A stretch of DNA of 64,000 bases. It comes from Bradyrhizobium sp. SZCCT0153. GTDB lineage: Bacteria; Pseudomonadota; Alphaproteobacteria; Rhizobiales; Xanthobacteraceae. Where the stretch lies: NCBI RefSeq assembly GCF_018129995.1, contig NZ_JAFCKS010000007.1, positions 124,001-188,000 of the forward strand. Reading direction: 5' to 3'. Position 1 is the stretch's first letter. Every line of letters begins with the position of its first letter. Below are positions 18,318 through 25,937 of this stretch, piece after piece. The notes beneath the pieces were generated by a model, which had not been told where the DNA came from, ran no database searches, and saw only the letters and a program-made list of their open reading frames with translations. Position numbers and translations under genes: made by a program.

Positions 18318-18998
18318 ATGCAATTTTCAAAGTTGAAAATCTCCCTAGCCATTCTCGCAAATGTCGTGGGCAATAGCACAGGCTTCTGCCAACAGGTCGT
18401 TCATGATGCGCGCGGATTCGAGTGCGGGTTTATCTCCGAGAAGACCAAAGATGGAAAATCGGGCGACGCGTCATGCAGCAATTCGCCGGAGAGAATTTTC
18501 AGTAACGCTTCTCGTACCTTTTCGTCTCGGGAACTCTGTGACGTCAAAGAAGTCTTCGGCTTTGAAGACATCAAGCTGCGCATTGATTTTGGATCAAACA
18601 ATGTCCTATGGGAGCGCGAAGATGGGCTTGCGCCGTTCGCCATTTCAAGGATGGCCGAATACTACATGCGGAAGGAAAATCTTGGACGACAAGAGGCACT
18701 CCGCAAGGCCACAGAACGTCCGAACTTGGGTCCCAAACAGGTGACGTATCGTATTTTTTACGTTCACAAGGGCGACGACTTTGTCTCTTACGACCCCGTC
18801 ACGCAGGGGCTACCAAAGGAGCCGAAGAGTATGCCGGTCTACACCGTTACGTTTGGATATGGCTTTGGCAACACCCTCTACTCGCTCTTTGTTCCCGATA
18901 ACGGCGCTCCTGCGGAAGCAATCTTGACCCGCTATTGGGCCGACGGCGGAGCATCTTGGGTCAATCTGCGTTTTGGAAAATGTCGGGTGATAAGATAG
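18318..18998 (+). CDS. Secreted or periplasmic protein of unknown function
   Basis: A 226-residue protein from ATG 18318, preceded by GCGAGGGA. The N-terminus (MQFSKLKISLAILANVVG) looks like a short signal peptide, and there are several Cys in the first 75 residues (FECGF, DASCSNS, ELCDVKE) that could form disulfides. No family is recognised. Lower GC than flanking core genes. It follows the restriction genes on the same strand after 56 bases, but there is no evidence for a shared function. Confidence 0.55.
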   Translation: MQFSKLKISLAILANVVGNSTGFCQQVVHDARGFECGFISEKTKDGKSGDASCSNSPERIFSNASRTFSSRELCDVKEVFGFEDIKLRIDFGSNNVLWEREDGLAPFAISRMAEYYMRKENLGRQEALRKATERPNLGPKQVTYRIFYVHKGDDFVSYDPVTQGLPKEPKSMPVYTVTFGYGFGNTLYSLFVPDNGAPAEAILTRYWADGGASWVNLRFGKCRVIR

Positions 18999-19167
18999 GA
19001 GATGACGGTAGGCGTCTCGTCCGCTGAATTAGAGGCCTTGCAGGCTTTTGGAGGGAGCTTTGCGCAAAAAAAAAAGCATGCTTACTAGCTGCGAAGACGA
19101 CCGAGCAAGCGGGCGACGGCCGTAGGATGCCATGCTCTCGAGAGAGCGCCCGCATTGAGCCGGGGGG

Positions 19168-19701
19168 CTATTGATCCGAACAAGATTCAGTCCGCCCGCC
19201 AAGCCTGATGCAATCCCGAAAGCGCCACGGCTCGACGAAGCTGCCGGACCATATGCCCACCGACCGGCGTTGTGCTTCATCTTGCGCACCGGCATAGTGC
19301 CCTTGGCTGTACCGTCGCCAATCCAGAGCGAGTCCGTGGCGGACCAGCCAGTCCGCAAGATCTAGACCAGAAACCGTACACAAAGCGACTGTGCGCCCGT
19401 AGCGGTCGATACTCATCGTGTTGCACGATACTGGTCGGTCGATGACCAGTGCAGCAAGCTCGGTCGCTGCCTTGGCACCGCATCGATACGGAAGGCTGTC
19501 TGCACCCCTACATAGTTGGCTGCTCTCGGGCGCGTCGATACCCCATAGCCGGATCCGCGTGCCGTGAATTTCGAGCGTGTCGCCGTCAATGATGCTGGCT
19601 TGGCCTACCAAGCCGGTCGCGCGTGCAGGGGAGGTTAGGGCGGGCAGAGACAAATAGATCGCCAAAAGTGGTGTCAAGATGCGCAATATTACTTTTGCCA
19701 T
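19168..19701 (-). CDS. Secreted thermonuclease-family (SNase-like) nuclease
   Basis: A 177-residue protein with an N-terminal signal peptide (hydrophobic LTPLLAIYLSLPALTSPARA) and a staphylococcal-nuclease OB-fold domain. GQASIIDGDTLEI supplies the metal Asp, RIRLWGIDAPESSQLC the Arg/Asp/Glu active-site strand, and DRYGRTVALCTV the second catalytic Arg. The C-terminal part (GLALDWRRYSQGHYAGAQDE) fits the family. Likely a periplasmic or secreted Ca2+-dependent DNase/RNase. It overlaps the upstream unknown gene by 13 bases on the minus strand, so the two are probably coupled. Confidence 0.86.
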   Translation of the reverse strand: MAKVILRILTPLLAIYLSLPALTSPARATGLVGQASIIDGDTLEIHGTRIRLWGIDAPESSQLCRGADSLPYRCGAKAATELAALVIDRPVSCNTMSIDRYGRTVALCTVSGLDLADWLVRHGLALDWRRYSQGHYAGAQDEAQRRSVGIWSGSFVEPWRFRDCIRLGGRTESCSDQ

Positions 19702-20126
19702 GCACGTCTATAACGCGGCGCATTTTCCAGCGCCTCACCAAGAGACACCATCGCATAGTCGCGGATCTTGATCTCTCCGTGCTTGTTTTGACCGAAGTTG
19801 TTTGGCCAAAAATCTCCAAGCCAATCGGGCATCGTTGGCGTCGCTGTCTTCTGTGCGTCGCTGATCGATTCAAGGCGCTCCATGAGGATGAAGAACCCTG
19901 ATTTGCTGATTGCCCTAATCTCCCCGAACATCGGCGCAAGTGAGCTAGCCGACACGGCATTCCAAACATTGAACTCGACAAAATTTGCGCCCGGAAATCC
20001 CGAGTGAATCTCTTTTATTATGGAGTCGGCATCTGCGAGGCACTCAAATCCAGTCCGCGAACCGCCACTTTTCAGTTGCTTGCCCTTGTTTGCGACGAAC
20101 CAAGCGTCGTCTTTCAGATCGACCAT
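19689..20126 (-). CDS. Hypothetical protein upstream of the SNase-like gene
   Basis: A 145-residue soluble protein from ATG 20126 with no recognised domain. It begins MVDLKDDAWFVANKGKQL; Trp- and Phe-rich patches (FVEFNVWNAV, MPDWLGDFWPNNFGQNKHG) suggest a folded globular protein. No signal peptide. It overlaps the start of the secreted nuclease gene by 13 bases, and the two plus the upstream Lys-rich ORF form a leftward group. A role as immunity or accessory protein to the nuclease is possible but untested. Confidence 0.5.
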   Translation of the reverse strand: MVDLKDDAWFVANKGKQLKSGGSRTGFECLADADSIIKEIHSGFPGANFVEFNVWNAVSASSLAPMFGEIRAISKSGFFILMERLESISDAQKTATPTMPDWLGDFWPNNFGQNKHGEIKIRDYAMVSLGEALENAPRYRRAWQK

Positions 20127-20148
20127 TGCTGCCCCTAAATCCAGACGG

Positions 20149-20322
20149 TTATTTCTTCCGACTTCCCGGGACCGAGATCGTATGGCCGGTGCTACCTAGG
20201 ACCCCAACTGCAATGACGCCTTTGGCTCCTGTCCTTTTCTTCACGCGTCCCACCTTTTTCTTCTTGGTTCTCTTCTTCGGTAGTTTTTTGGGCGATAGAC
20301 GCTTCTCTTTCCGTACCGGCAT
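20149..20322 (-). CDS. Very basic small protein, Lys-rich
   Basis: A 57-residue frame from ATG 20322 with a purine-rich GGTGGGGGGA ahead. The first 35 residues are extremely basic (RLSPKKLPKKRTKKKKVGRV), followed by GVIAVGVLGSTGHTISVPGS. This resembles nucleic-acid-binding tails but matches no family I know. It lies 22 bases upstream of the next leftward gene and close to the IS left end. It could be an artefact of A-rich sequence, so confidence is modest. Confidence 0.35.
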   Translation of the reverse strand: MPVRKEKRLSPKKLPKKRTKKKKVGRVKKRTGAKGVIAVGVLGSTGHTISVPGSRKK

Positions 20323-20455
20323 AGTCCCCCCACCACCAGAAACGCGGTATGGTAGCTTCGCTGAGGTTGCAGGATTTTGCAATTGCCCTGGATGCGCGCC
20401 CTGGGGTGAGGCCAAGGCGTTGCGGCGGCCAATGCCTGATGACGCGCTCAAGATG

Positions 20456-21873
20456 ATCGTGTCCCGTTCGGTGGTGTAGCTGACGGTGGATCACCGCGTT
20501 CGCCGGCGAGGGCCGGGCCGGTCAGCTGGCGATAGCCTGAAGGCTGACGGTGGGATCATCGCTCAATGGCGCGATGGTTTCCAGCGTCATGTAGCGTGCA
20601 CGCTGGACGGCCCATTCATCGTTCTGCTCGAGCAGGATCGCTCCGATGAGGCGGACGATGGCATCCTCGTTGGGGAAGATGCCGACCACCTCGGTCCGCC
20701 GCTTGATCTCGCCGTTGAGGCGTTCGATCGGGTTGGTGGAGTGTAGCTTGGTCCGATGCTGCGGCGGGAACGTCATATAGGCGAGCACGTCGGTCTCGGC
20801 CTCGTCGAGGAAGCAGGCCAACTTCGGCAGCTTGGGGCGGAGCTGATCGGCGACTTTGCGCCATTGGGTGCTGGCGGCCTCGGCATCGTCCTGAGCAAAC
20901 GCGGTGGCGATGAAGGCGGAGACAACGCGTCGGCCGCTCTTGCCGGCATGCGCCAGCGCGTTGCGCATGAAGTGGACGCGGCAGCGCTGCCAGCTGGCGT
21001 TGAGCACCTTGGCGACGGTGGCCTTGATACCCTCGTGGGCGTCGGACACGACCAGCTTGACGCCGCGCAGGCCGCGACGGGCGAGCTTGCGCAGGAACGC
21101 CGTCCAGAACGTTTCGGCCTCGGACGGCCCAATATCCATCCCGAGCACTTCGCGGCGGCCGTCGCTGTTGACGCCGACCGCGACGATCACCGCGACAGAC
21201 ACGATCCGCCCATTCTGGCGCACCTTCACGTAGGTGGCGTCGATCCACAGATACGGCCAGTCGCCCTCGATCGGACGGCCAAGGAAGGCCTGAACCTTGT
21301 CGTCGATCTCGCCACACAGCCGGCTGACCTGGCTCTTGGAGATCCCGGTCATCCCCATGGCCTGCACCAGATCGCCGACCGGGTCGAGACGCCCTGCACA
21401 TAGGCTTCCTGCACCACGGCGGTGAGCGCCTTCTCGGCCATCCGGCGCGGCTCCAGGAAACCCGGGAAGTAGGAGCCCTTGCGCAGCTTGGGAATGCGCA
21501 GTTCGACCGCGCCGGCGCGGGTCTCCCAGATCCGGTCCCGGTAGCCGTTGCGCTGGGCCAGGCGCTCGGGGTTCTTCTCCCCGTAGGCCGCCCCGGTCTG
21601 GCCCTCGACCTCCAGCTCCATCAGCCGCTGGGCGGCAAAGCCGATCATCTCGCGTAGCAGATCGGCATCGGGGGTCTTCTCTACGAGCGTGCGCAGGTTC
21701 ATCATGTCGTTGGTCATCGGTGGTTCCTCGGTTGCGTTGGCGTGTCGCAACCCGATCCTACCGGAGAACTGCCGGTGACCACCGCAAAGCCGCCCGCCCG
21801 CTACGGCGCTATTGGGGGCGCGCGTCCGGGCGGCTTTGCTCTACCGAGCTACACCACCGAACGGGACACGATC
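20456..21873. mobile_element. IS256-family insertion sequence with perfect terminal inverted repeats
   Basis: The left end (20,456-20,479) and right end (21,850-21,873) are exact inverted copies, including GTGTCCCGTTCGGTGGTGTA. The single transposase gene lies between them on the minus strand. The total of about 1.42 kb is right for IS256-type (Mutator superfamily) elements. I find no 8-9 bp target duplication: the left flank reads GCTCAAGATG and the right flank CCACGACAAC. Confidence 0.85.
20522..21717 (-). pseudogene. IS256-family transposase, frameshifted
   Basis: The N-terminal part runs from ATG 21717 (MTNDMMNLRTLVEKTPDADL), through GYRDRIWETRAGAVELRIPK, to EAYVQGVSTRS, where the frame breaks. 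The remainder continues in another frame from GDLVQAMGMTGISKSQVSRL to the stop at 20,522. The DDE residues are present in the second part: WIDATYVK, VVSDAHEGI and NPIERLNGEIKRR. Around 21,376-21,382 the plus strand reads GCCGACCGGGT where an in-frame gene would have one extra GACC, so a 4-bp tandem unit appears lost. The transposase is therefore probably inactive. Confidence 0.85.
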
Positions 21874-22025
21874 CACGACAACATCGAGGTCATCTACAAA
21901 AAGCTGACGGAACGGCGCGACACCGCTGATGTGAGCAAGGCTCTCTCATCTCGGCTTGCAAGCCGTCATGCGGCCTGTTACAAATCAATCAACGAAGGTT
22001 GATTGATTTGTTATCAGAGGGCGAA

Positions 22026-22691
22026 ATGGACGGGAAGTGGATTTCCTACCTGCGTGTGAGCACCGATCGGCAGGGCAAGTCCGGTCTCGGGATCGAGGCC
22101 CAGCGCAATGGCGTGGCCGAGTATCTCAACGGCGGGAGCTGGTCGCTGGTGAAGGAGTTCGTCGAGATCGAAAGCGGTAAACGTACCGATCGCCCCATGC
22201 TTGCGGAGGCAATCAAGGCCTGCCGCGTCTACGGCGCCAAGCTTGTCATTGCCAAGCTGGACCGGCTCTCACGAGATGCTCACTTCCTGCTCGGCCTGGA
22301 GAAAGCCGGCGTCGACTTCGTCGCTGCCGATATGCCGAACGCCAATAGGCTTACGGTGGGGATCATGGCCATGGTGGCCGAGGAAGAACGGCGGATGATC
22401 AGCAGGCGCACCAAGGACGCGCTGGCAGCTGCGAAGAGGCGAGGGACCAAGCTTGGCGGTGATCGCGGTGTCGTCCCAAGCAAACGGGCCCGGGCAATGG
22501 CCACCGAGAGTCTACAGGCACGTGCCAATGCGCGAGCTACAGATCTAGCGCCGATCGTGGCGGAGCTACAGGCGGCGGGGAAAACGAGTTTGCGGGCCAT
22601 TGCCGAAGGATTGAACGACGCCGGTATTTCGACACCACGCAGTAGCAAGTGGTCTGCAGTCCAAGTGCAGCGCTTGCTGCAGCGGCTATAA
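22026..22691 (+). CDS. Serine recombinase (resolvase/invertase family)
   Basis: A 221-residue protein from ATG 22026 behind AGAGGGCG. The catalytic Ser lies in WISYLRVSTDRQGKSGLG near residue 12, with GIEAQRNGVAEYL and KLVIAKLDRLSRDAHFLLGL supplying the active-site Arg residues, then VAEEERRMISRRTKDALAAA on the long E helix. A C-terminal helix-turn-helix (GKTSLRAIAEGLNDAGIS, then SAVQVQRLLQRL) is present. It catalyses inversion or resolution through a phosphoserine intermediate. It sits between the IS and the toxin-antitoxin-like pair with no visible invertible repeats adjacent, so its substrate is unclear. Confidence 0.88.
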   Translation: MDGKWISYLRVSTDRQGKSGLGIEAQRNGVAEYLNGGSWSLVKEFVEIESGKRTDRPMLAEAIKACRVYGAKLVIAKLDRLSRDAHFLLGLEKAGVDFVAADMPNANRLTVGIMAMVAEEERRMISRRTKDALAAAKRRGTKLGGDRGVVPSKRARAMATESLQARANARATDLAPIVAELQAAGKTSLRAIAEGLNDAGISTPRSSKWSAVQVQRLLQRL

Positions 22692-22734
22692 TAAGGGGCA
22701 TCCAATATGGGCGATGCCGGGTTGGGGATCATGT

Positions 22735-23322
22735 CTAAGCGCGTTGGCGTTGCCTTGCGGGCTCAACGGGAGAACGGGGCGGTTCGGTCGGAGCAGGGGC
22801 TGGGCCAGTATGTACTTTTGGAGGTTGTGCGTTAATGCCTCCGTTCCCGTCTAAAAATTTGTCGCGCCTTAGAGATTCAAATCCGTAGCAAGCAAGCGCC
22901 ACGACCCTGGGGATTGGTCCCCTCGTCACATAGTTTGCAATTTGACGGCGGCTTCGGCCAAGCAAGGCGGCCGCGGATACTTGCGTCAGTTTGTTTCGCT
23001 CCAAAAACGCCACGAACTCACTTGGGGTCCAGCTCTCTTGGGCGAGAGACTGGATTGTATCAGCAGACATCACTAGGTCACTGGTCCCCCAAGCAACAAC
23101 ATCACCATCCTCGGCAATCTTTCCCTTCATAAAAAGTTCTTCGTCCCTTAGCGGACGATAAACTTTGTAGCTAAAGATTGCCGGGCTAACGTCTACCAAG
23201 TCTTCGCGGCCCCTTCGCGGACCTTCCGCCCACCTGACTTTAAGCACAAAGTCGTTGAGCGGCTGGACACTCGCCATCCGGGGAAGTTCGATCCCGCTAT
23301 CAACGATATCATTCGCGCTCAT
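22735..23322 (-). CDS. DUF2442 domain protein with C-terminal HTH
   Basis: A 195-residue protein. Residues about 10-90 match the DUF2442 pattern (VQPLNDFVLKVRWAEG, DLVDVSPAIFSYKVYRPLRD, then VVAWG). Residues about 100-150 form an XRE-like helix-turn-helix (TPSEFVAFLERNKLTQVSAA, SRRQIANYVTRGPIPRVVAL). The tail is Pro-rich. It overlaps the upstream DUF4160 gene by 14 bases. DUF4160-DUF2442 pairs occur widely on mobile DNA and are thought to be toxin-antitoxin-like; the HTH suggests autoregulation. Lower GC than neighbours. Confidence 0.78.
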   Translation of the reverse strand: MSANDIVDSGIELPRMASVQPLNDFVLKVRWAEGPRRGREDLVDVSPAIFSYKVYRPLRDEELFMKGKIAEDGDVVAWGTSDLVMSADTIQSLAQESWTPSEFVAFLERNKLTQVSAAALLGRSRRQIANYVTRGPIPRVVALACYGFESLRRDKFLDGNGGINAQPPKVHTGPAPAPTEPPRSPVEPARQRQRA

Positions 23323-23551
23323 TGAGCCTTCTCCACTCCGATACTAAAGCGGCCAAGTTTTCGGGATGGCCGGCCCATGCCCTGACTTCTGCTAAGTCGG
23401 TCTTTGATGCCTTTCCGGCTATAACCTCCAAGGTCACGATATCAATAGAGGCTCTAGAATTGGGCCCCTTCAGATGAAAGTGCGGGGGATTATGATCGCC
23501 CGGATAAATGTAGACCTTACAGTTGCTTAGGGGAGCATTTATGCTCGCCAT
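23309..23551 (-). CDS. DUF4160 domain protein
   Basis: An 80-residue protein with the DUF4160 signature VYIYPGDHNPPHFHLKGP near residue 13 (the His cluster), then ASIDIVTLEVIAG and LAEVRAWAGHPENLAAL and a closing WRRLNERE. First gene of the leftward pair with the DUF2442-HTH gene. Downstream overlap implies coupling. A toxin-like role is suggested by gene pairing only. Confidence 0.82.
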   Translation of the reverse strand: MASINAPLSNCKVYIYPGDHNPPHFHLKGPNSRASIDIVTLEVIAGKASKTDLAEVRAWAGHPENLAALVSEWRRLNERE

Positions 23552-23574
23552 CTTGTCCTACAATGGTTAGGCTA

Positions 23575-23650
23575 GTGCAATGGTTGCACACAATCAACAA
23601 AAAAGTGTGAAACTATTGCACTATGATGAATTGACCGGAAAGTGTGCAAC
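23575..23650. promoter_or_regulatory. Cluster of GTGCAA half-sites in a divergent gap (candidate operator)
   Basis: Perfect dyad GTGCAATGGTTGCAC at 23,575-23,589; a second, degenerate dyad GTGTGAAACTATTGCAC near 23,605-23,621; and a third half-site inside GTGTGCAAC near 23,642. They lie upstream of the leftward DUF4160 gene and of the rightward HTH gene at 23,836. Likely operators for one of the local HTH proteins. Confidence 0.5.
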
Positions 23651-23835
23651 TTTAACGGTTGTATGACCGCTGCCAATACCCTTCCAAGTCCTAGGGGTGC
23701 TGCAAGCCGGCATCACAGGTCAGCAAAGACTGCTCGCCGTCGCCACGGCTCACCATCTGTGGATTTCGCAAATGGGGTTGCATCTGGATCTCCATTTGTG
23801 TTAAACACTAATGGATGTCTTGCGAGGATGATCAG

Positions 23836-24537
23836 ATGGCGACGCCGGGACAGTTGGTCGACTGCGTAGCGGCTGCCCTTAACGTGTCGCACGCAACCGT
23901 GGTTTTGTACGATCGAGTGCTTGCTGAGAAAGGCCTCCGATCAAAGGGAGGGCGGGGCAAGAGCGCGGCAAAGGTAACGGCGGAGGATGCGGCTAATCTG
24001 CTAATCGCGATTGCGGGCACGCCTGCTAGCGGCATTGGATCGGCCGCCTCAACCGTGAAGCAATTCACCAAGCTGAAGTACAAAGAGGTGAAGTCAGACC
24101 TGCTTCCCGTTGTTTTACCAGATCTCCTTGAGCGCGGCGCCACTGCAGAGCAGTTGGAGAAGTGGGGATTGATCAATGAGCCCAAGTTCCTGGAAATACC
24201 GGGATTGGACGGCTTGAAAGCCGAGCATTCTTTTCGGGATGGTCTGATCGCGCTCATCGAAGCTGTCCGCCAGCGAAAAGTGTCGTTTGCAAACGCCGCC
24301 GCTGACGAGCGTAGCTTTGCATACATCGATTTGAAGGGGCCGAGTCCCCTTCAGGGAACAATCTCGATTACCCTCCAAGGGCGCCGTTTTACGCTTGCTC
24401 GGTACGAATTGAGTGAGAAGGGTGCAGCGTGGTCCGATCTGCATTGGAGACAGACCTTCTCGCATCGGACAATCATAGCAATTGCCATTTTGCTGGGTCT
24501 GGAAGACGCCGGCAAGTCGAAGAGCAACGTCGCGTGA
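23836..24537 (+). CDS. Putative HTH regulator of the island, unknown family
   Basis: A 233-residue protein from ATG 23836 (GCGAGGATGATCAG before it). The N-terminal 60 residues, MATPGQLVDCVAAALNVSHA then TVVLYDRVLAEKGLRSKGGR and SAAKVTAEDAANLLIAIAG, look like a winged-helix/HTH of the type found in phage and island regulators of this genus. The rest contains a hydrophobic core and RTIIAIAILLGLEDA near the end. Its stop overlaps the ATG of the next gene by one base (TGATG). Probably the control protein of the excision/integration module. Confidence 0.6.
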   Translation: MATPGQLVDCVAAALNVSHATVVLYDRVLAEKGLRSKGGRGKSAAKVTAEDAANLLIAIAGTPASGIGSAASTVKQFTKLKYKEVKSDLLPVVLPDLLERGATAEQLEKWGLINEPKFLEIPGLDGLKAEHSFRDGLIALIEAVRQRKVSFANAAADERSFAYIDLKGPSPLQGTISITLQGRRFTLARYELSEKGAAWSDLHWRQTFSHRTIIAIAILLGLEDAGKSKSNVA

Positions 24538-24881
24538 TGGTAATGCCGCTCCGACATCCTAAGGAAGCAGCGCAGGCGCTGGGCATCTCTGTGCGGACGC
24601 TCAACGGCTTCGTGCAGGACGGCGAGCTTCGTTACATCAATGTCGGTCGCGGCAAGCGCAAGATACGCCGCATGTTCGCCGATGAAGATCTCGAGGATTT
24701 TAAGCAGCGTCGCGCTCGAAGAGAGGTGCCATGCCAGTCTACCGGCACAAGAACAGCCCGTTCTATCACTTCGACTTCCAGTACAAGGGTAGTCGCTTTC
24801 ACGGCTCTACGGGATGCACGAACAGGCGCGAGGCCGAAACCTTCGAGCGGGCCGAACGCGACAGGGCGAAGCAACACGTAA
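24537..24881 (+). CDS. Excisionase-like helix-turn-helix protein overlapping the integrase
   Basis: A 114-residue product. The N-terminal domain RHPKEAAQALGISVRTLNGF then VQDGELRYINVGRGKRKIRR is a MerR-like/HTH_17 recognition domain typical of excisionases (AlpA/Xis type), followed by MFADEDLEDFKQRRARREVP. The last 50 residues are Ser/Thr/Arg-rich and are encoded within the first 151 bases of the integrase gene in another frame. This overlap appears in related islands, so it is probably not an artefact. Expected to bias the integrase towards excision. Confidence 0.72.
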   Translation: MVMPLRHPKEAAQALGISVRTLNGFVQDGELRYINVGRGKRKIRRMFADEDLEDFKQRRARREVPCQSTGTRTARSITSTSSTRVVAFTALRDARTGARPKPSSGPNATGRSNT

Positions 24882-25849
24882 AGACCGCAGCGTCTTTGGC
24901 GTCGACCAAGCTGGACGATGTTGCCGGCAGATATTGGAACGAGATCGGTCAGCATCATGCAGGCGCCGACACCACTTGGCGAGATATTGAACGGTTGATC
25001 GATTATTTCGGAGCAACAAAGCGGCTGACCGAGATCGGCGACGACGACGTCGCGAAGCTGGTCGCGTGGCGAAGGGGGCATCGCGTCACTCGTCATGGCA
25101 AGGGCAAGAAAAAGCCGGCTCCGATGATCGCCCCGGCGACCGTCAACCGCAGCACCACCGAGGTGCTCAAGAAACTATTCACCAGGGCCAAGGCCTGGGG
25201 CATCCGCTTCGATCATGAACCGAACTGGAAGCAGCACTGGCTCAAGGAGCCGCAGGAGATCGTCCGCGAGCTTCGCGGAGACGAGGCCGACAGGCTGGAG
25301 GTTGTCACCCGCGACGACTACCGGGCCATTTTCGAACTGGCCAGCGCGTCCGGCCTTCGCCTAAACGAATGTCTCCTGCGCTGGTCAGAGGTGAACTGGG
25401 ATGCCCGCAAGATCGAGAAGCAAGGTAAGGGCGACAAACGCGTCTCTGTGCCCATTACCGATGCAGTCCGCCAGATCCTCTGGCCCTTGCGCGGGCACCA
25501 TCCCGAGGCAGTCTTCACTTACGTGGCCCGGCGCACGAGAAAGGGCGCGAATTTAATAAGGGGACAGCGGTACCCCATCACTTACAACGGACTGAAGACC
25601 GTGTGGAAGCGGACGAGAGCCGCTGCCGGCATCTCCGGCTTCAGATTTCACGACTTCCGACACGACTTCGCGACCAAGCTTCTGCGGGAAACCAAAAACC
25701 TGAAGCTGGTGCAGCGGGCGCTCAACCACGCCGACATCAAGACTACCACCAAGTATGCGCACGTCGTGGACGACGAAGTCGCAGCTGGCGTGGATGCGAT
25801 GCAAAAGTCCCGAAAGAAGTCCCGAAAATCCGGCCGCAACGTCGGCTAA
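24731..25849 (+). CDS. Tyrosine site-specific integrase of the island
   Basis: A 372-residue phage-type integrase. The N-terminal arm (MPVYRHKNSPFYHFDFQYKG) is typical of this Rhizobiales group. The core-binding SAM-like domain spans about 60-170. Catalytic residues are Arg in SGLRLNECLLRWSEV (about 209), Lys region KGDKRVSVPI, HxxR in FRFHDFRHDFATKLL (about 306), His in LNHADIKTTT and the nucleophile Tyr in TTTKYAHV (about 341). The stop is 42 bases from attR, so it lies at the right edge. It recombines attL/attR in the tRNA-Pro 3' end. Confidence 0.94.
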   Translation: MPVYRHKNSPFYHFDFQYKGSRFHGSTGCTNRREAETFERAERDRAKQHVKTAASLASTKLDDVAGRYWNEIGQHHAGADTTWRDIERLIDYFGATKRLTEIGDDDVAKLVAWRRGHRVTRHGKGKKKPAPMIAPATVNRSTTEVLKKLFTRAKAWGIRFDHEPNWKQHWLKEPQEIVRELRGDEADRLEVVTRDDYRAIFELASASGLRLNECLLRWSEVNWDARKIEKQGKGDKRVSVPITDAVRQILWPLRGHHPEAVFTYVARRTRKGANLIRGQRYPITYNGLKTVWKRTRAAAGISGFRFHDFRHDFATKLLRETKNLKLVQRALNHADIKTTTKYAHVVDDEVAAGVDAMQKSRKKSRKSGRNVG

Positions 25850-25891
25850 GTCACTGAAGGAGCTACCGAATGATGCTATGTGAGTATCCCA

Positions 25892-25937
25892 CTGGGAGAC
25901 TAGGGGTCGGAGGTTCAAATCCTCTCGCTCCGACCAT
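25892..25937 (+). repeat. attR: right 46-bp direct repeat
   Basis: Exact copy of the 3' 46 bases of the tRNA-Pro region (11,293-11,338). It is a fragment without the 5' half of a tRNA, so it is a scar of integration rather than a second gene. It marks the right junction of the island. Confidence 0.96.

Larger units (their letters stand above)
11293..25937. mobile_element. Integrated genomic island in tRNA-Pro, about 14.6 kb, phage-satellite-like
   Basis: Bounded by perfect 46-bp repeats. A tyrosine integrase at 24,731-25,849 is adjacent to the right repeat and an excisionase-like gene immediately precedes it. Contents are a VapE-type ATPase, small phage-associated proteins, a restriction-modification cluster, a nuclease operon, an IS256-type element, a serine recombinase and a toxin-antitoxin-like pair. 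No capsid, tail, portal or large terminase genes are seen, so it is not a complete prophage. Base composition drops visibly in parts (18.3-20.3 kb and 22.7-24.3 kb), consistent with horizontal acquisition. Confidence 0.93.

Noticed and set aside
21742..22002. 86-residue ORF across the IS right end
   Set aside because: Its first half is the terminal repeat and IS edge; only the last 45 codons could be genuine, and then only as a gene remnant.
25892..25937. Second tRNA gene
   Set aside because: Only the 3' 46 bases match; the 5' acceptor strand and D arm are absent, so it is an att scar.
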